Source: Canna indica (taxonomy: Eukaryota; Streptophyta; Magnoliopsida; Zingiberales; Cannaceae). From it: a DNA stretch of 64,000 nucleotides. The translations under genes were made by a program, and so were the position numbers. The stretch lies in assembly GCA_034359265.1 (NCBI GenBank), contig CP136890.1, positions 31,042,501 to 31,106,500 of the forward strand, in the 5' to 3' direction. A model generated the notes under the pieces. That model saw only the letters and a list, made by a program, of their open reading frames with translations. It was not told where the DNA came from and made no database searches. Of this stretch, positions 10,428-21,532 are shown one piece after another. Numbering within the stretch: the stretch's first letter is position 1; each line of letters opens with the position of its first letter.

Positions 10428-10860
10428 AGGGGTGTCCATTGTTCGGTTCACATCAAACCGAATCAAAATTTTTGGTTTGGTTCGATTTCAATGGTTGCAG
10501 GGTCGGTTCTTGACTCGAACTGAACCCAAAATTTGGATTTCAGTTCGGATTCGATTCCCGGATTCCGGAAACCAACCCGAATCGAAAATCGAATTAATTA
10601 AAAAATAATATATATTTTTTAATTTTTAATCAAGGTAAGTAAATGGGTATTAGAAAATAATTTTTAATTTTTAACTGATTTAATTAAAATTTCGGTTTTC
10701 GGGTTGAAAACCGAACCGAACTGAAATTATTCGGTTCGGGTTAGATAGGTTTAGTTATAGTTTGGTTCGGATTTGGGTTGGAATTTCGGTATGAAAAAAA
10801 AAAATGATTAAGTTAATTTCGATTCGGTTCGGTTCAGATTGAACCGAATGGACAGCCATA
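10428..10860. mobile_element. Palindromic MITE-like repeat rich in GGTTCGG/CCGAACC
   Basis: The sequence opens AGGGGTGTCCATTGTTCGG and closes with CCGAATGGACAGCCATA, an imperfect inverted repeat. The interior repeats GGTTCGG-like and CCGAACC-like words on both arms, so the strand could fold into a long hairpin. No coding potential and no clear target duplication. Resembles small hAT-type MITEs, but the assignment is tentative. Confidence 0.5.
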
Positions 10861-10965
10861 GCTAGTAGTCACCACTACTTCTAACCACGCAAGACTTCAA
10901 AGACATCTTTATTTTATAAGATAAATGGGGATAAGATAAGTGAAGAATTTATATTCATTGTTTGT

Positions 10966-11658
10966 TTAGTGTAAAAATAAAAATATAAAATTGTTATTAG
11001 CTTTACACAACATACATTTATCCTCTACCGGTAACACCTTGGCAATAAGTTGATCTTTTAGTTTGAAAATATTGTTTGCGCAGAAGCCATCCAAAAATTG
11101 AGACCTTGCCCGACAAGATGGATATCCATATGTACTCGGTTGCATGATCATGCGGACCTTGATAATCCAAAAGATGATAAATGGAGCTAATTAGCGTAGT
11201 TATCGATTTTAGACCATCTCCATGAAAGAGTGCCATCGCTAGCTAATATATAGAATCCATAATATATATAGTTGAGATCATTTTGCAGTTGATTCAAAAG
11301 CTTGATCGATGCAAAGTCCATAGAGTTAATATTCCCACCAACAAAGAGACCAATCCCATCTCTATGCCTAGATGCATAATGGTGATTCCAAGTTCTTCTA
11401 CGATCTGAGAAATACTTGTCTACTAACTTACCTCAATTATGCCATGGCTTAGTCCAGAGTTTGATCTTCTTACATTTCCAACCTTGTAAACAAGACCTAA
11501 CTCAATTATCCTTTTCGATTTGAAAATATTGTGCCATATTGGGGAGATATCCAGAGCGTAAATATAGCAGGGATCATTCCATCTCTACTCTCCAAGGGAA
11601 GAATTATAGACCACGTCAATCCATCTCATTCCAATCCCTTGAATTAGTTTCAAAAGCT
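10966..11658 (-). pseudogene. LINE (L1-type) fragment: C-terminal end with zf-RVT domain
   Basis: Minus-strand frames give the downstream part of a plant non-LTR retrotransposon ORF2, including LWTKPWHN, a WRWSKIDNY stretch and FGWLLRK followed by CMLCKANN, the zf-RVT zinc-binding region. The frame is interrupted by stops and shifts. It is the continuation of the LINE piece at 21090-21532; the pararetrovirus separates them. No poly(A) tail was recognised at the left end. Confidence 0.65.
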
Positions 11659-13720
11659 AGGACAATCTTCTATTTCTTTGGGAAGTGTTACTTTGGTTCG
11701 ACAAGAATTTTCTCTCTCCACTTTCTCATCTGTGATAATGACAAATGCAGTTTCGTATGGCATATCTCCATAGTCTACTGATAGTTTAGTAGCTAAACCG
11801 GATTCTCCTTCTGAGTAAGAGCAAATGTCGTCACTGTCCGGCTCATCTTGCTCTACTGATACAACGTCCCAGTCTTCGGATAGCTCTAAATTGTCAATTA
11901 TTGCGGCTCGCGCAATGTTTCCTCTTTTTCCTTTACAGACTCGGGCGAAGTGCCCTTCTTCCTCGCAAATAAAGCATTTGCATTTTCTGACTTTATCCGA
12001 ATGTTTTCTTTTGAATATTCGGATGTGTGTGTCATGCGGCTTACCTTTGTAAGTCTTGGCTTTCCTTAAGCCGTATTTCCTTTCTTTCTTATAGTAGCCA
12101 GGTATAGGTATCTGAGAACAGATAGATAAATCCTTGAGACTTCTCTGAAAAGCAGCTCGCTTACACTGCTCCTCTAAGTATTGATATGTAAAATGAATTC
12201 TAGGAAAAATTCCCACGTTGTTGCCTGGGAATTTTATAGAGAAGGCTGTCTCAAGTTCTTTTCCGATAATTGGTGGCATCTTCCAGAAAAACTTTTCTGA
12301 GAGTTCTGGTGATACGAACATTCTGCCTGACTTAGCTGCTAGGATTTTGTAATCATTGATGTAGTTGAACAGATCTTTCACATTGTGGCAAGATAATCTT
12401 TCAATGTCTTCATATGCTCTAGTCTGTTCTTCTGTAGACCCTGTTGTTGGGTCCTCTAGTAGAAACATTCTTCGGATCTGTGATAGTACGTTCTGTGGAT
12501 CGTCAACTATGTTTGTTAGCTCATCATATTCCGTGGGGAATGCCATTCTCCACTGGATCCACGCTTTCTTTTCAGTTTCTCCTAACAAGTTTTCAATGTA
12601 ACACATCTTTGACTTGTTATCGGGCCAGTTTCTCTCGTTGATGAGGTTTAATGTAATCGATTCCCATCGGGAGATTACATCACTGTACTGTCCTAAGTGT
12701 TCGGGCAGTACCAATATCGCACCGGTGTTTGTTTGTGCAGAGGGAAGGTTGTATCGTTCATTGTGCTATTTTGCATAACCTCCTCTTAAACTTCCCACCC
12801 TTGTATTGATTGTTGGGATTGCTTTTGGGCCTATTGCAGTTGTTGGGCCTGGTGGATATAACGCTGGTCCCATTATGGGTTCTTTTGGAATTCTTGTGGT
12901 TGACGATTCTGCAGTAGAAAAGGCTGACTCCGTTACTTTGGTCAGCTGTCTGATCATTGGATAGTCCAATTCAGCAGTGTACGCCGTTTGTGGTGCTTCA
13001 TTGTTTGTTACTTCATCTTGTTCAAAGAAAAATGGATTCTCATCATCATGGTCTTCTGATTCACACGATGTATCCCATTTTGGGGGATCATCATCATGTT
13101 GTTGTTGTTGTTGATTGTCATCATCCGTCTGTAATGACATGAGTTGTCTGAGGACTGCTAGGTCTTCATCCTCATTGTAGATATCATCCCAGTCGGCTTG
13201 TTCTTCTTCATCATCCGACCAGTCGCAAGTCATCATATTTATAGACTCTTGGCCTAGGTCATCTTCTTCAGCGGCCATGGCTAGGCTAGCATCTGATGCT
13301 GTCGTATAGTCTGTGAACAGGACTGTCAATGCTCCGTCAGATCTTGTTTGAATACTTGCGATTTGTGGGTTTTGGGTATTGGGTAATATTGCTGGTCTTA
13401 TTACCCACTGTCGCCCTTGCAAACCTGATGTTGTCCTAGGTTGGCCTGGAATCGCTCGGATTCCTCTGCTAGCAAGGTGATCTGCTACATGTTGTACGTT
13501 GTAGCGGAAGTTTGTGTGGCTATTATTGGATAGCCTGCCAATCAGTGATCTAGAAAGAAGGAGGTTACTTTCACCTCCCTGCCATCCTTGGTACCCATGT
13601 GTCTGGATGACTAGCTGAATGTGTTCCCTGAAGTCATGAATACTCAGGGTGATGTCTGGGGCTGTGTAAGCCAATTGTATACCAGTAGAGAGATCAATTT
13701 CCATCGAGCTTATTACTGCT
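11659..13720 (-). repeat. Pararetrovirus terminal direct repeat, copy B (movement protein C-terminus to capsid)
   Basis: Collinear with 19027-21089 in the same orientation, with roughly twenty single-base differences seen by eye plus one small length change in the capsid region. Identity ends exactly at the outer edge of the insertion on the left (11659) and passes into unique viral sequence on the right. Confidence 0.93.
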
Positions 13721-14226
13721 CGATCATCCGCCTACCTAGTGTCTCTGAGTAACACTAGTGCGTTTACTCCTGCGTTTCTCCTGTGCAAGGTCTGCAGTCT
13801 GACCATAATCATCCCCATATGGAGATGCTGTAGTCCTTCTTGCGTGAGCAGGTTATAACTTTGATCAGTAATGAATGGGAGCTCGACTTGCGCTCCCTCA
13901 GTAACGAGAATTCTCTCGTCGGAATAATGTTGGTAGACCCTATGTCGCTGTTCTACCCATCCGGCTTGATATAGGGTCTCCGCCGGAACTTGCTGAGCTC
14001 GTTGGTACTGTGAAATGGAGAGTTCAGCCTCGGGGTTGAGCTGTGATTCTAAGCTCCTTCTGAAATAGTGTTTGTTATGTCTTGTGGAAAGGTGTCTCTG
14101 TGCTTCATGGCGCAATCTGCTACTCAGCCTATAGCTTCTGATCTGATCATCAACTGTAGGCCTTTGGTTAACTTGTTCTGAGATTGACGCTCTGGGTGCT
14201 ACGACTTCAGTTCTGGTAGAAGTCAT
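11661..14226 (-). pseudogene. Pararetrovirus ORF3, 5' part, copy B (movement protein, linker, capsid), disrupted
   Basis: ORF3 starts at 14226, where its ATG overlaps the ORF2 stop in an ATGA, the usual badnavirus arrangement. The first about 490 bp plus the frame to about 13300 give a badnavirus-like movement protein. An acidic linker follows (about 13250-12970), rich in D and E, with a QQQQQ run. The capsid region (12714-11661) ends with a CX2CX4HX4C finger near 11980-11945. Two in-frame TAG stops (13734-13732 and 12768-12766) interrupt it; copy A has CAG at the second position. The frame is cut off by the insertion boundary before the protease. Confidence 0.88.
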
Positions 14227-14636
14227 TTTGCCTTTGCTTTTTCTTCTTCAAATATCTGCTTAGGATCTTTAAAGACGTAAAGTTGCCCTTTTAGCTTGGG
14301 TACTTTAGGCTTGTTTGAGGATTCTCCTATTTGCAGTTTTTGAAGGTCTTTTGTTAAAGCTTCTATTGAACTTGCTAATTCATCTGGGTTTGCTAATTCT
14401 TTTGCTTTTGTGTCCTTAAGGCTTTTTACTTCAGCCTTAAGAGTATCAAGGTCTTCCTTGATTTTGACAATCACCTGAATAATTGTGTTGAGTTGTTTGA
14501 ACAACGTCTCAAATGGTTTAGCTTGATTTGCTGTTAATGTTTGAACGAACCCTACGGCAGGTTGTCCAAGAGATTCTGTAGCTTGAAGAGCTTGGGTATA
14601 AACTGTGCTGGCTGCCGTTAGGCGCCAATCACTCAT
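14223..14636 (-). CDS. Pararetrovirus ORF2 (badnavirus P2/virion-associated-like), 137 aa
   Basis: An open frame of the usual length for badnavirus ORF2 (about 115-145 aa). The central part (about residues 35-100) is a predicted coiled coil of alternating hydrophobic and charged residues (TLKAEVKSLKD). The C-terminus is basic and proline-containing, as in virion-associated nucleic-acid-binding proteins. It overlaps ORF3 by ATGA. No stops. Homology is by position and architecture; the sequence is not strongly conserved in this gene. It lies about 265 bp downstream of the primer-binding site, with no ORF1 between. Confidence 0.75.
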   Translation of the reverse strand: MSDWRLTAASTVYTQALQATESLGQPAVGFVQTLTANQAKPFETLFKQLNTIIQVIVKIKEDLDTLKAEVKSLKDTKAKELANPDELASSIEALTKDLQKLQIGESSNKPKVPKLKGQLYVFKDPKQIFEEEKAKAK

Positions 14637-14900
14637 GAGTAGTTAAAATAATGGTACAAAAAGCAGGCTCTATGGGTAATATTGAACCAGGTTGCTTTTA
14701 TAATTCTTGAGAACTTCTAATGTTGATCTGATACTTAAGATAACGAACGTAGCGGGTATCTTCCTCTTGTGTGAGTACTCTGCCCTCGTTATCGTCTAAC
14801 TTAAGTTCTAGACTTCACACTATAAAATTTGCAAGAATTTATGAAGCAGATGGTTTATATTACTAAGAGCACGAACTAAACTTGTACCTGGTGATAATAA

Positions 14901-14913
14901 GGCTCTGATACCA
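14901..14913 (-). promoter_or_regulatory. tRNA-Met primer-binding site of the pararetrovirus
   Basis: The minus strand reads TGGTATCAGAGCC, complementary to the 3' end of plant initiator tRNA-Met, the reverse-transcription primer of Caulimoviridae. It defines position 1 of the viral genome by convention. Confidence 0.9.
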
Positions 14914-15096
14914 AGTGAAGTTGGTAGCGTGACTTCTCAAGACTGGTCTCTGGTTACAACGAACACGGGAACAGAATTGAGGCAAATTGAAAGCTTGAAA
15001 GCTTATATTAATTTAGGGACTTGGAGTAGAAAACATAAAGGGAGAAGTAGAACTCCTTCGTTCTGAAGTGTGTTCTGCAACTCCAGGTCTAACTTG

Positions 15097-15104
15097 TTAT
15101 ATAG
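15097..15104 (-). promoter_or_regulatory. TATA box of the pararetrovirus intergenic promoter
   Basis: The minus strand reads CTATATAA about 185 bp upstream of the primer-binding site and about 460 bp upstream of ORF2, the expected layout for the pregenomic RNA promoter. The surrounding intergenic region (14637-15355) has no substantial ORF. Inferred from consensus and spacing. Confidence 0.6.
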
Positions 15105-15355
15105 ACACACTGAGAAGCCTCTCGAAGAAGCTCAATAATTGAGTGCGGGTGCTCATGGGGCCCCATCGTCCACTTAATTATTGGCGTTCTACAGTTGAGA
15201 TTCCTTTACACACTTAAAAGAAATTAAAAGAAAAAGGTTGCTGTACAAAATGTCCTTCTTTCTTATCTTCCAGCTCAAAAGTCTTGAATTATTGTACTCG
15301 GGAATGTCTTTTGCTGCATTATTGGCGTTGGTGGTGGCGTCTGGTCTCAATCAGT

Positions 15356-15790
15356 TTACCTTTGGTCAAATCGGACATTGCAGTATGTGTTGCTTCGTCT
15401 GCTGCTGGTTAGCATCTTATGACACTGTTCAAGATTCTGAATGTGATGGTTCACGGGTTGTAGTGCATCAGATGCGAAGTTAACCATGGGAGCAGCTTGT
15501 TCTAGCCTGGCTTTTTGCAGATAAGCCATGGCTAACAGTTTTTCTAATTCTTCTATAGTCCTCTGTGTTTGTGAACTGTGGATTTTATATATCTTATGAA
15601 CCCACTTATCCTCTTTATCCATCGTCCGAGGATTTTTGAACAGTATTTTTCCAGTGAGTCTCTCCAGTTCTTCAAGTCCAGTCGCTCCTCCTAATACTGC
15701 CCAATGCTGTGCAGTCATTATGGCTTTTCTGGTTGTTGCATAAGTTCCTCGAGTTGAATCTGCGATTTTCTTCAGTTCATCTAGGATCAT
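15356..15790 (-). CDS. Pararetrovirus additional ORF between ORF3 and the promoter, 144 aa
   Basis: An uninterrupted minus-strand frame starting ATG at 15790. The product is helical and charged, with a probable coiled coil around IEELEKLLAMAYLQKARLE; I recognise no domain. Badnaviruses normally have ORF1 just after the primer-binding site, before ORF2. Here no such frame exists there, and this one lies before the promoter instead. It could be a displaced or highly diverged ORF1, or a fourth ORF in the place of the tungrovirus ORF4. That it is open while ORF3 is broken may be chance at this length. Confidence 0.6.
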   Translation of the reverse strand: MILDELKKIADSTRGTYATTRKAIMTAQHWAVLGGATGLEELERLTGKILFKNPRTMDKEDKWVHKIYKIHSSQTQRTIEELEKLLAMAYLQKARLEQAAPMVNFASDALQPVNHHIQNLEQCHKMLTSSRRSNTYCNVRFDQR

Positions 15791-15894
15791 CCTGAAATTA
15801 AAGGAAATCCTGCAAAAATAAAAACTAAATTAAGATAACTACGAACATTTGTTAAGGGGGTTTTCGCTTCCCCCGGTGGTACTTCAGTCTTTGT

Positions 15895-18800
15895 CTAGTC
15901 TTCTGCGGGATACTTTCCCTTTCGCAAGGTTTCGTAATCCCGTTCTTTAGGTTGTTCTTTCGTTTTTTCAGAGAATTGTTCTTCCAGTCTTTCTTTGAAG
16001 AAATCTTCCAGTTCCTCAAACATTGTGTTCATGGCTTGATCGAACAGCTTGTTTTCGTCTAGCATCTTGCTATGGTTTTCTTCTCGAATTTTGTCTTCTT
16101 CCTACAGGTTGTTATAGCTCTCTTCTCGAGCTCTGGAACACTCTGGTTGCTCGTTCCTGTTGGGGTTTTCTGCGAACTCTTTATCCTTATTCTCACTTGG
16201 GCTAATGTAATTTTCATACCTAGCCACTTTGAGAATAATGTCTTCGCCTTCGTCTAGTTCATCCCAGTATGGGACTTCGTCCTCCCACATGGATGGCAAA
16301 TTTGGGTTATGTTCATACCTGTATATTAGACCTTCTTCCATTACTGTTTCAACTGCAGAGTTATTGTCTACTAATATCTCCTGCCATTCGTCGTCCCAAG
16401 TGGTGATGGTCATCAGGGTCTGTGTGCTTAGTATATCGCTTATCTTGACAATTGCTGTGCACAGGTGCTGAATGATCTCGGGAGGTGGTGGTTTTTCTGT
16501 TGCCTCCCTTAAGGCTACTTCTAATTTGTTCAGATGTGCGGACACAATTTCTTCTGGTTCCTGCACTTGGATGAGGTTGACTGTCAGTCTTGATAAGGCA
16601 TCTGCTAAGGCATTGTGTTTTCCGTCAATGTGCTCAAAGTTGATTAGGACTCCTGTGCCTGTGACATAATCAAGAAAATTGAGCCATCTGACTCTGGATG
16701 ATTTGGTTGATGCGGATTTATTATAAAAACTTATGATTGCTTGGCAATCAGTCCGCAAAGTGATTTCCTCCTGGTCCAAGTAATGAATCTTTAGAGACTT
16801 CAACGTTTCCATGCAGGCGTGTATCTCGGCGTCTATGGCTGATTTAGTTACTGGAAATTTGCCACTAGCGTAGGCGCATACCCTTTCCATGCTCCTAGGG
16901 TCATTCTTTCTGGGTTTCCATTTACAGATCCCTCCCCAGCCATCCATACACCCATCTGTCTCTAGGACTATATACGAACCTGGGGCTGGCAGCTCTAAAT
17001 CAGGTAGCTTCTGCACAATCTCTTTTATCTGTGCAATGAGATGGAGATCAGACTGCTTTAGTCTCTTATCTCCATGGGGTCCAATCTTGGAGTAGAGGGG
17101 TCCAAGTAAGGTTCCGAGGTTCGGAATGTACGACCTCGCGTAATTTAGTATTCCGAGCCATGACCTTAAGCCAGTCTTGCTCTTTAGCTTCTCTTCCTCA
17201 AAGCTAATTATCTTTTTCACAATATGGGGTTGCAATTTGATCTTGCTGTTGCCTATTATTGCACCTAAAAACTCAATTTCTTTGGTAGCGATTTTCATTT
17301 TAGTGGGCGAAAGGACTAGTCCCCACTTTTCACATATCTTCAACATGGTTTCCAGGTGCTTCGCGTGTTTCCTTTCATCTTCTGAGAAGACCAGTATATC
17401 ATCGATATATACGGCAATGAATTCTTCTGTCCCTGCAAAACACTGGTCCATTTTGCGTTGGAACATTGCTGGTGCGTTCTTCAATCCGAATGGCATCACT
17501 AGCCATTCATACAAGCCTCCTGGCACAATAAACGCAGTCCAAGGGATGGAGTTTGGGTCCATAGCAACTTGATGGAACCCACTTTTTAAGTCGAATTTGG
17601 AAAATATTCGACTATTTTCAATTCTTTTCAGTATGGTGTTTATCCCGGGTAAACTGTACTGGTCTTTATGTGTGTTGTCATTCAACGTTCTGTAATTGAA
17701 GACCATTCTCTCTTTGCCTTTTACTTCTTGTCCAGTGGTTGGATCTATACTTGTACCGAAATTTACCACAATGGCCATTGTCCTATGCCTGCTTGTACTT
17801 GTTCTGATGGCCCCTATCTTAAGTAAAGCTTGGACGTGCCTGTTGTACTGATCCTTCATCAGCGGTGTAACATGTTTCAAAGGCTTATCTTGAATAGCCA
17901 GATCTGGATTAATTATGTCCAGTTTGCATGTTACCTGGTTTTTAGCCCAATGTTGGGCTGGATTTTCTCCAATGTAGCCTTGGTCTCTCAGCCTGTCAAG
18001 AAGTGGGCTGAACTTTTGCTTAAAACTCACAGATTCCATGAAGTTGTCGTAGGTTACTGCATTCTTTACTTCCAAATATTCCTCTTCTGAGAGGTCTAGT
18101 TCTTCGATGGTTGCTGATGCTGTTATTTCTGTGTCCAGTCTGGTGTTAATGGTGGTTACCTTCTTATAAAAGGTCACTGTTTGTTCCTCAATTCGGACAC
18201 CTCCTTGCATTGCACGAATAAAGTTACAACCAATAAGCATTTGGATTCCATCGCGTTTTCCCATCGGAAATGCGTATGTGAAAGGGATTTTGAACTTGTT
18301 TTCTTCTATTGACATTAATCCCCCTTTCATTCTCAGTCTTGCAGTTTGCTGAGAATTAACCCCATTAATTTGTATGGGGTATGCACTTGGTTCTAGTGCT
18401 TCCTCGGGAATGGAATCTTGATCTATGCAACATACGGTTGCACCAGTGTCCAAAATGGCCTGTACTTTAAAGTTTTTCACTCCTGGGATCTCCATTGTGA
18501 TCTCCATGTTGTATAGTCTGTTAAGGATTTTCCTCCCTCTTTGGGGTCCTTGGTAGATTGATTTTATGTCTTCTTCATCTATTGATTCTAATGCTGCCTT
18601 TGTAGCTGTTTCTCTGAAGATTATCCCTGAACTTCTCACAGGGATTTCTTCTTCTTCTATTAATGGGGATTTTCCTTTTCTATCCCTTTCTTGGTCGATC
18701 TTCATGTTACTGAATTCTTCCTCCAGTTCTTTGATGTCTGAGGTCAGTTGAGACTCTGTAAGTTCTTGTTTTAGCCTTTCATTTTCTGCTAATAAAAAGG

Positions 18801-21089
18801 TTACGTATTCCAACAATTCTCTTATGAGTGCATCCTTATCATCATAGGGTTTGAATGGTGCTCTGTTGATGATTATCTTTCTCCCCAAACTGAATCTAGA
18901 GCACATTGGACATACTGTCAAAGTACATCATTTGCAATGTGATCTCATGTTGGGATTTGTAGTTTCCTTGCAGATGGTGCAGCGTTCATGCCCTCTAGTT
19001 ACTTCTGTATTATCTTCCCATTTGTGAGGACAATCTTCTATTTCTTTGGGAAGTGTTACTTTGGTTCGACAAGAATTTTCTCTCTCCACTTTCTCATCTG
19101 TGATAATGACAAATGCAGTTTCGTATGGCATATCTCCATAGTCTACTGATAGTTTAGTAGCTAAACCGGATTCTCCTTCTGAGTAAGAGCAAATGCCGTC
19201 ACTGTCCGGCTCATCTTGCTCTACTGATACAACGTCCCAGTCTTCGGATAGCTCTAAAATGTCAATTATTGCGGCTCGCGCAATGTTTCCTCTTTTTCCT
19301 TTACAGTCTCGGGCGAAGTGCCCTTCTTCCCCGCAAATAAAGCATTTGCATTTTTTGACTTTATCCAAATGTTTTCTTTTGAATATTCGGATGTGTGTGT
19401 CATGCGGCTTACCTTTGTAAGTCTTGGCTTTCCTTAAGCCGTATTTCCTTTCTTTCTTATAGTAGCCAGGTATGGGTATCTGAGAACAGATAGATAAATC
19501 CTTGAGACTTCTCTGAAAAGCAGCTCGCTTACACTGCTCCTCTAAGTATTGATATGTAAAATGAATTCTAGGAAAAATTCCCACGTTGTTGCCTGGAAAT
19601 TTTATAGAGAAGGCTGTCTCAAGTTCTTTTCCGATAATTGGTGGCATCTTCCGGAAAAACTTTTCTGAGAGTTCTGGTGATACGAACATTCTGCCTGACT
19701 TAGCTGCTAGGATTTTGTAATCATTGATGTAGTTGAACAGATCTTTCACATTGTGGCAAGATAATCTTTCAATGTCTTCATATGCTCTAGTCTGTTCTTC
19801 TGTAGACCCTGTTGTTGGGTCCTCTAGCAGAAACATTCTTCGGATCTGTGATAGTATGTTCTGTGGATCGTCAGCTATGTTTGTTAGCTCATCATATTCC
19901 GTGGGGAATGCCATTCTCCACTGGATCCACGCTTCTCGTTTCAGTTTCTCCTAACAAGTTTTCAATGTAACACATCTTTGACTTGTTATCGGGCCAGTTT
20001 CTCTCGTTGATGAGGTTTAATGTAATCGATTCCCATCGGGAGATTACATCACTGTACTGTCCTAAGTGTTCGGGCAGTACCAATATCGCACCGGTGTTTG
20101 TTTGTGCAGAGGGAAGGTTGTATCGTTCATTGTGCTGTTTTGCATAACCTCCTCTTAAACTTCCCACCCTTGTATTGATTGTTGGGATTGCTTTTGGGCC
20201 TATTGCAGTTGTTGGGCCTGGTGGATATAACGCTGGTCCCATTATGGGTTCTTTTGGAATTCTTGTGGTTGACGATTCTGCAGTAGAAAAGGCTGACTCC
20301 GTTACTTTGGTCAGCTATCTGATCATTGGATAGTCCAATTCAGCAGTGTACGCCGTTTGTGGTGCTTCATTGTTTGTTACTTCATCTTGTTCAAAGAAAA
20401 ATGGATTCTCATCATCATGGTCTTCTGATTCACACGATGTATCCCATTTTGGGGGATCATCATCATGTTGTTGTTGTTGTTGATTGTCATCATCCGTCTG
20501 TAATGACATGAGTTGTCTGAGGACTGCTAGGTCTTCATCCTCATTGTAGATATTATCCCAGTCGGCTTGTTCTTCTTCATCATCCGACCAGTCGCAAGTC
20601 ATCATATTTATAGACTCTTGGCCTAGGTCATCTTCTTCAGCGGCCATGGCTAGGCTAGCACCTGATGCTGTCGTATAGTCTGTGAACAGGACTGTCAATG
20701 CTCCGTCAGATCTTGTTTGAATACTTGCGGTTTGTGGGTTTTGGGTATTGGGTAATATTGCTGGTCTTATTACCCACTGTCGCCCTTGCAAACCTGATGT
20801 TGTCCTAGGTTGGCCTGGAATCGCTCGGATTCCTCTGCTAGCAAGGTGATCTGCTACATGTTGTACGTTGTAGCGGAAGTTTGTGTGGCTATTATTGGAT
20901 AGCCTGCCAATCAGTGATCTAGAAAGAAGGAGGTTACTTTCACCTCCCTGCCATCCTTGGTACCCATGTGTCTGGATGACTAGCTGAATGTGTTCCCTGA
21001 AGTCATGAATACTCAGGGTGATGTCTGGGGCTGTGTAAGCCAATTGTATACTAGTAGAGAGATCAATTTCCATCGAGCTTATTACTGCT
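15895..21089 (-). pseudogene. Pararetrovirus ORF3, copy A: movement protein C-terminus to RNase H, disrupted
   Basis: In order on the minus strand: movement-protein end and acidic linker (21089-20315); capsid (20314-18945) with finger CFICGEEGHFARDC near 19345-19305; a second Cys/His cluster (about 19020-18900); aspartic protease with DTGA (about 18455); reverse transcriptase with YIDD (about 17400); RNase H with ETDGCMDG (about 16960). Most of protease to RNase H lies in one 939-codon open stretch (18921-16102). Lesions are TAG at 20315-20317 (CAG in copy B), a one-base insertion near 19940, TGA at 18942-18944, and TAG at 16102-16104, after which the same frame stays open to 15895. The 5' part is missing at the insertion edge. 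Confidence 0.92.
19027..21089 (-). repeat. Pararetrovirus terminal direct repeat, copy A
   Basis: Partner of 11659-13720. Its right end is the other outer edge of the insertion: homology to copy B stops after ATTACTGCT and LINE sequence follows. Confidence 0.93.
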
Positions 21090-21532
21090 AAATCAGGCAT
21101 TGTTGAGAAGCCTTAAATCTAGAATACCAAGTCCACCCTCCATTTCGCAATGGTAACAGTTTTCCGATTGATCACAAGACATTTCTCTCTGCGCGCTGGA
21201 CCCTCCCCCGTCCAAAAGAATGTTCGTTTATATTTATCTACTGTTTCACAACCCAAGCCAGCACCTCGTGAATATAGATCATGTAAGAGGTGGAGCTATT
21301 AATGGTATTGCTTACCAATCTGAGCCTACTAGCACGAGAGGAGTAGTCTACTTTGCCAAGAGCTCGAGCATTTGTAAATGGATGTGATGAGTGAGTTCCG
21401 GTCCTCTTTAAGGACTTTACGTAGATTGCTGGCTTTCAACAACAGACCCGGCCATATGCCTAATTAGAAATTTTTGTGTTGAACATCCAAGTATTCTAGC
21501 CATATTTGTCGTGTTGTCCTCTTCACCGTGAG
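21090..21532 (-). pseudogene. LINE (L1-type) reverse-transcriptase C-terminal fragment
   Basis: Minus-strand pieces include MARILGCSTQ, RTFFWTGEGPARREKCLV and GGLGILDLRLLNNA (in shifted frames), typical of the region after the reverse-transcriptase catalytic core of plant L1 elements. The order (LGC, then the FFW/W stretch, then GGLG) is correct and continues into 11658-10966 on the far side of the viral insertion. Confidence 0.7.

Larger units (their letters stand above)
11659..21089 (-). mobile_element. Endogenous badnavirus-like pararetrovirus (Caulimoviridae), more than one genome long
   Basis: On the minus strand, reading right to left: movement-protein C-terminus, linker, capsid with CCHC finger, protease, reverse transcriptase, RNase H, an extra ORF, the intergenic promoter with tRNA-Met primer site, ORF2, then ORF3 again through movement protein and capsid. 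The last part repeats the first: 11659-13720 is a direct repeat of 19027-21089, about 1% different by eye. Matching points are 7368-7369 bp apart, which gives the circular genome length. Domain order and motifs are those of Badnavirus. The insertion splits a LINE fragment. ORF3 is broken in both copies; nothing here shows replication competence. Confidence 0.93.

Noticed and set aside
12957..13142. Plus-strand open frames across the pararetrovirus (also 17177-17572, 20326-20511)
   Set aside because: They are antisense shadows of the viral ORF3; the minus strand carries the protein motifs.
11659..21089. Reading the integrant as a functional, expressible virus
   Set aside because: Stops and a frameshift break ORF3 in both copies, and the sequence alone gives no evidence of activity.
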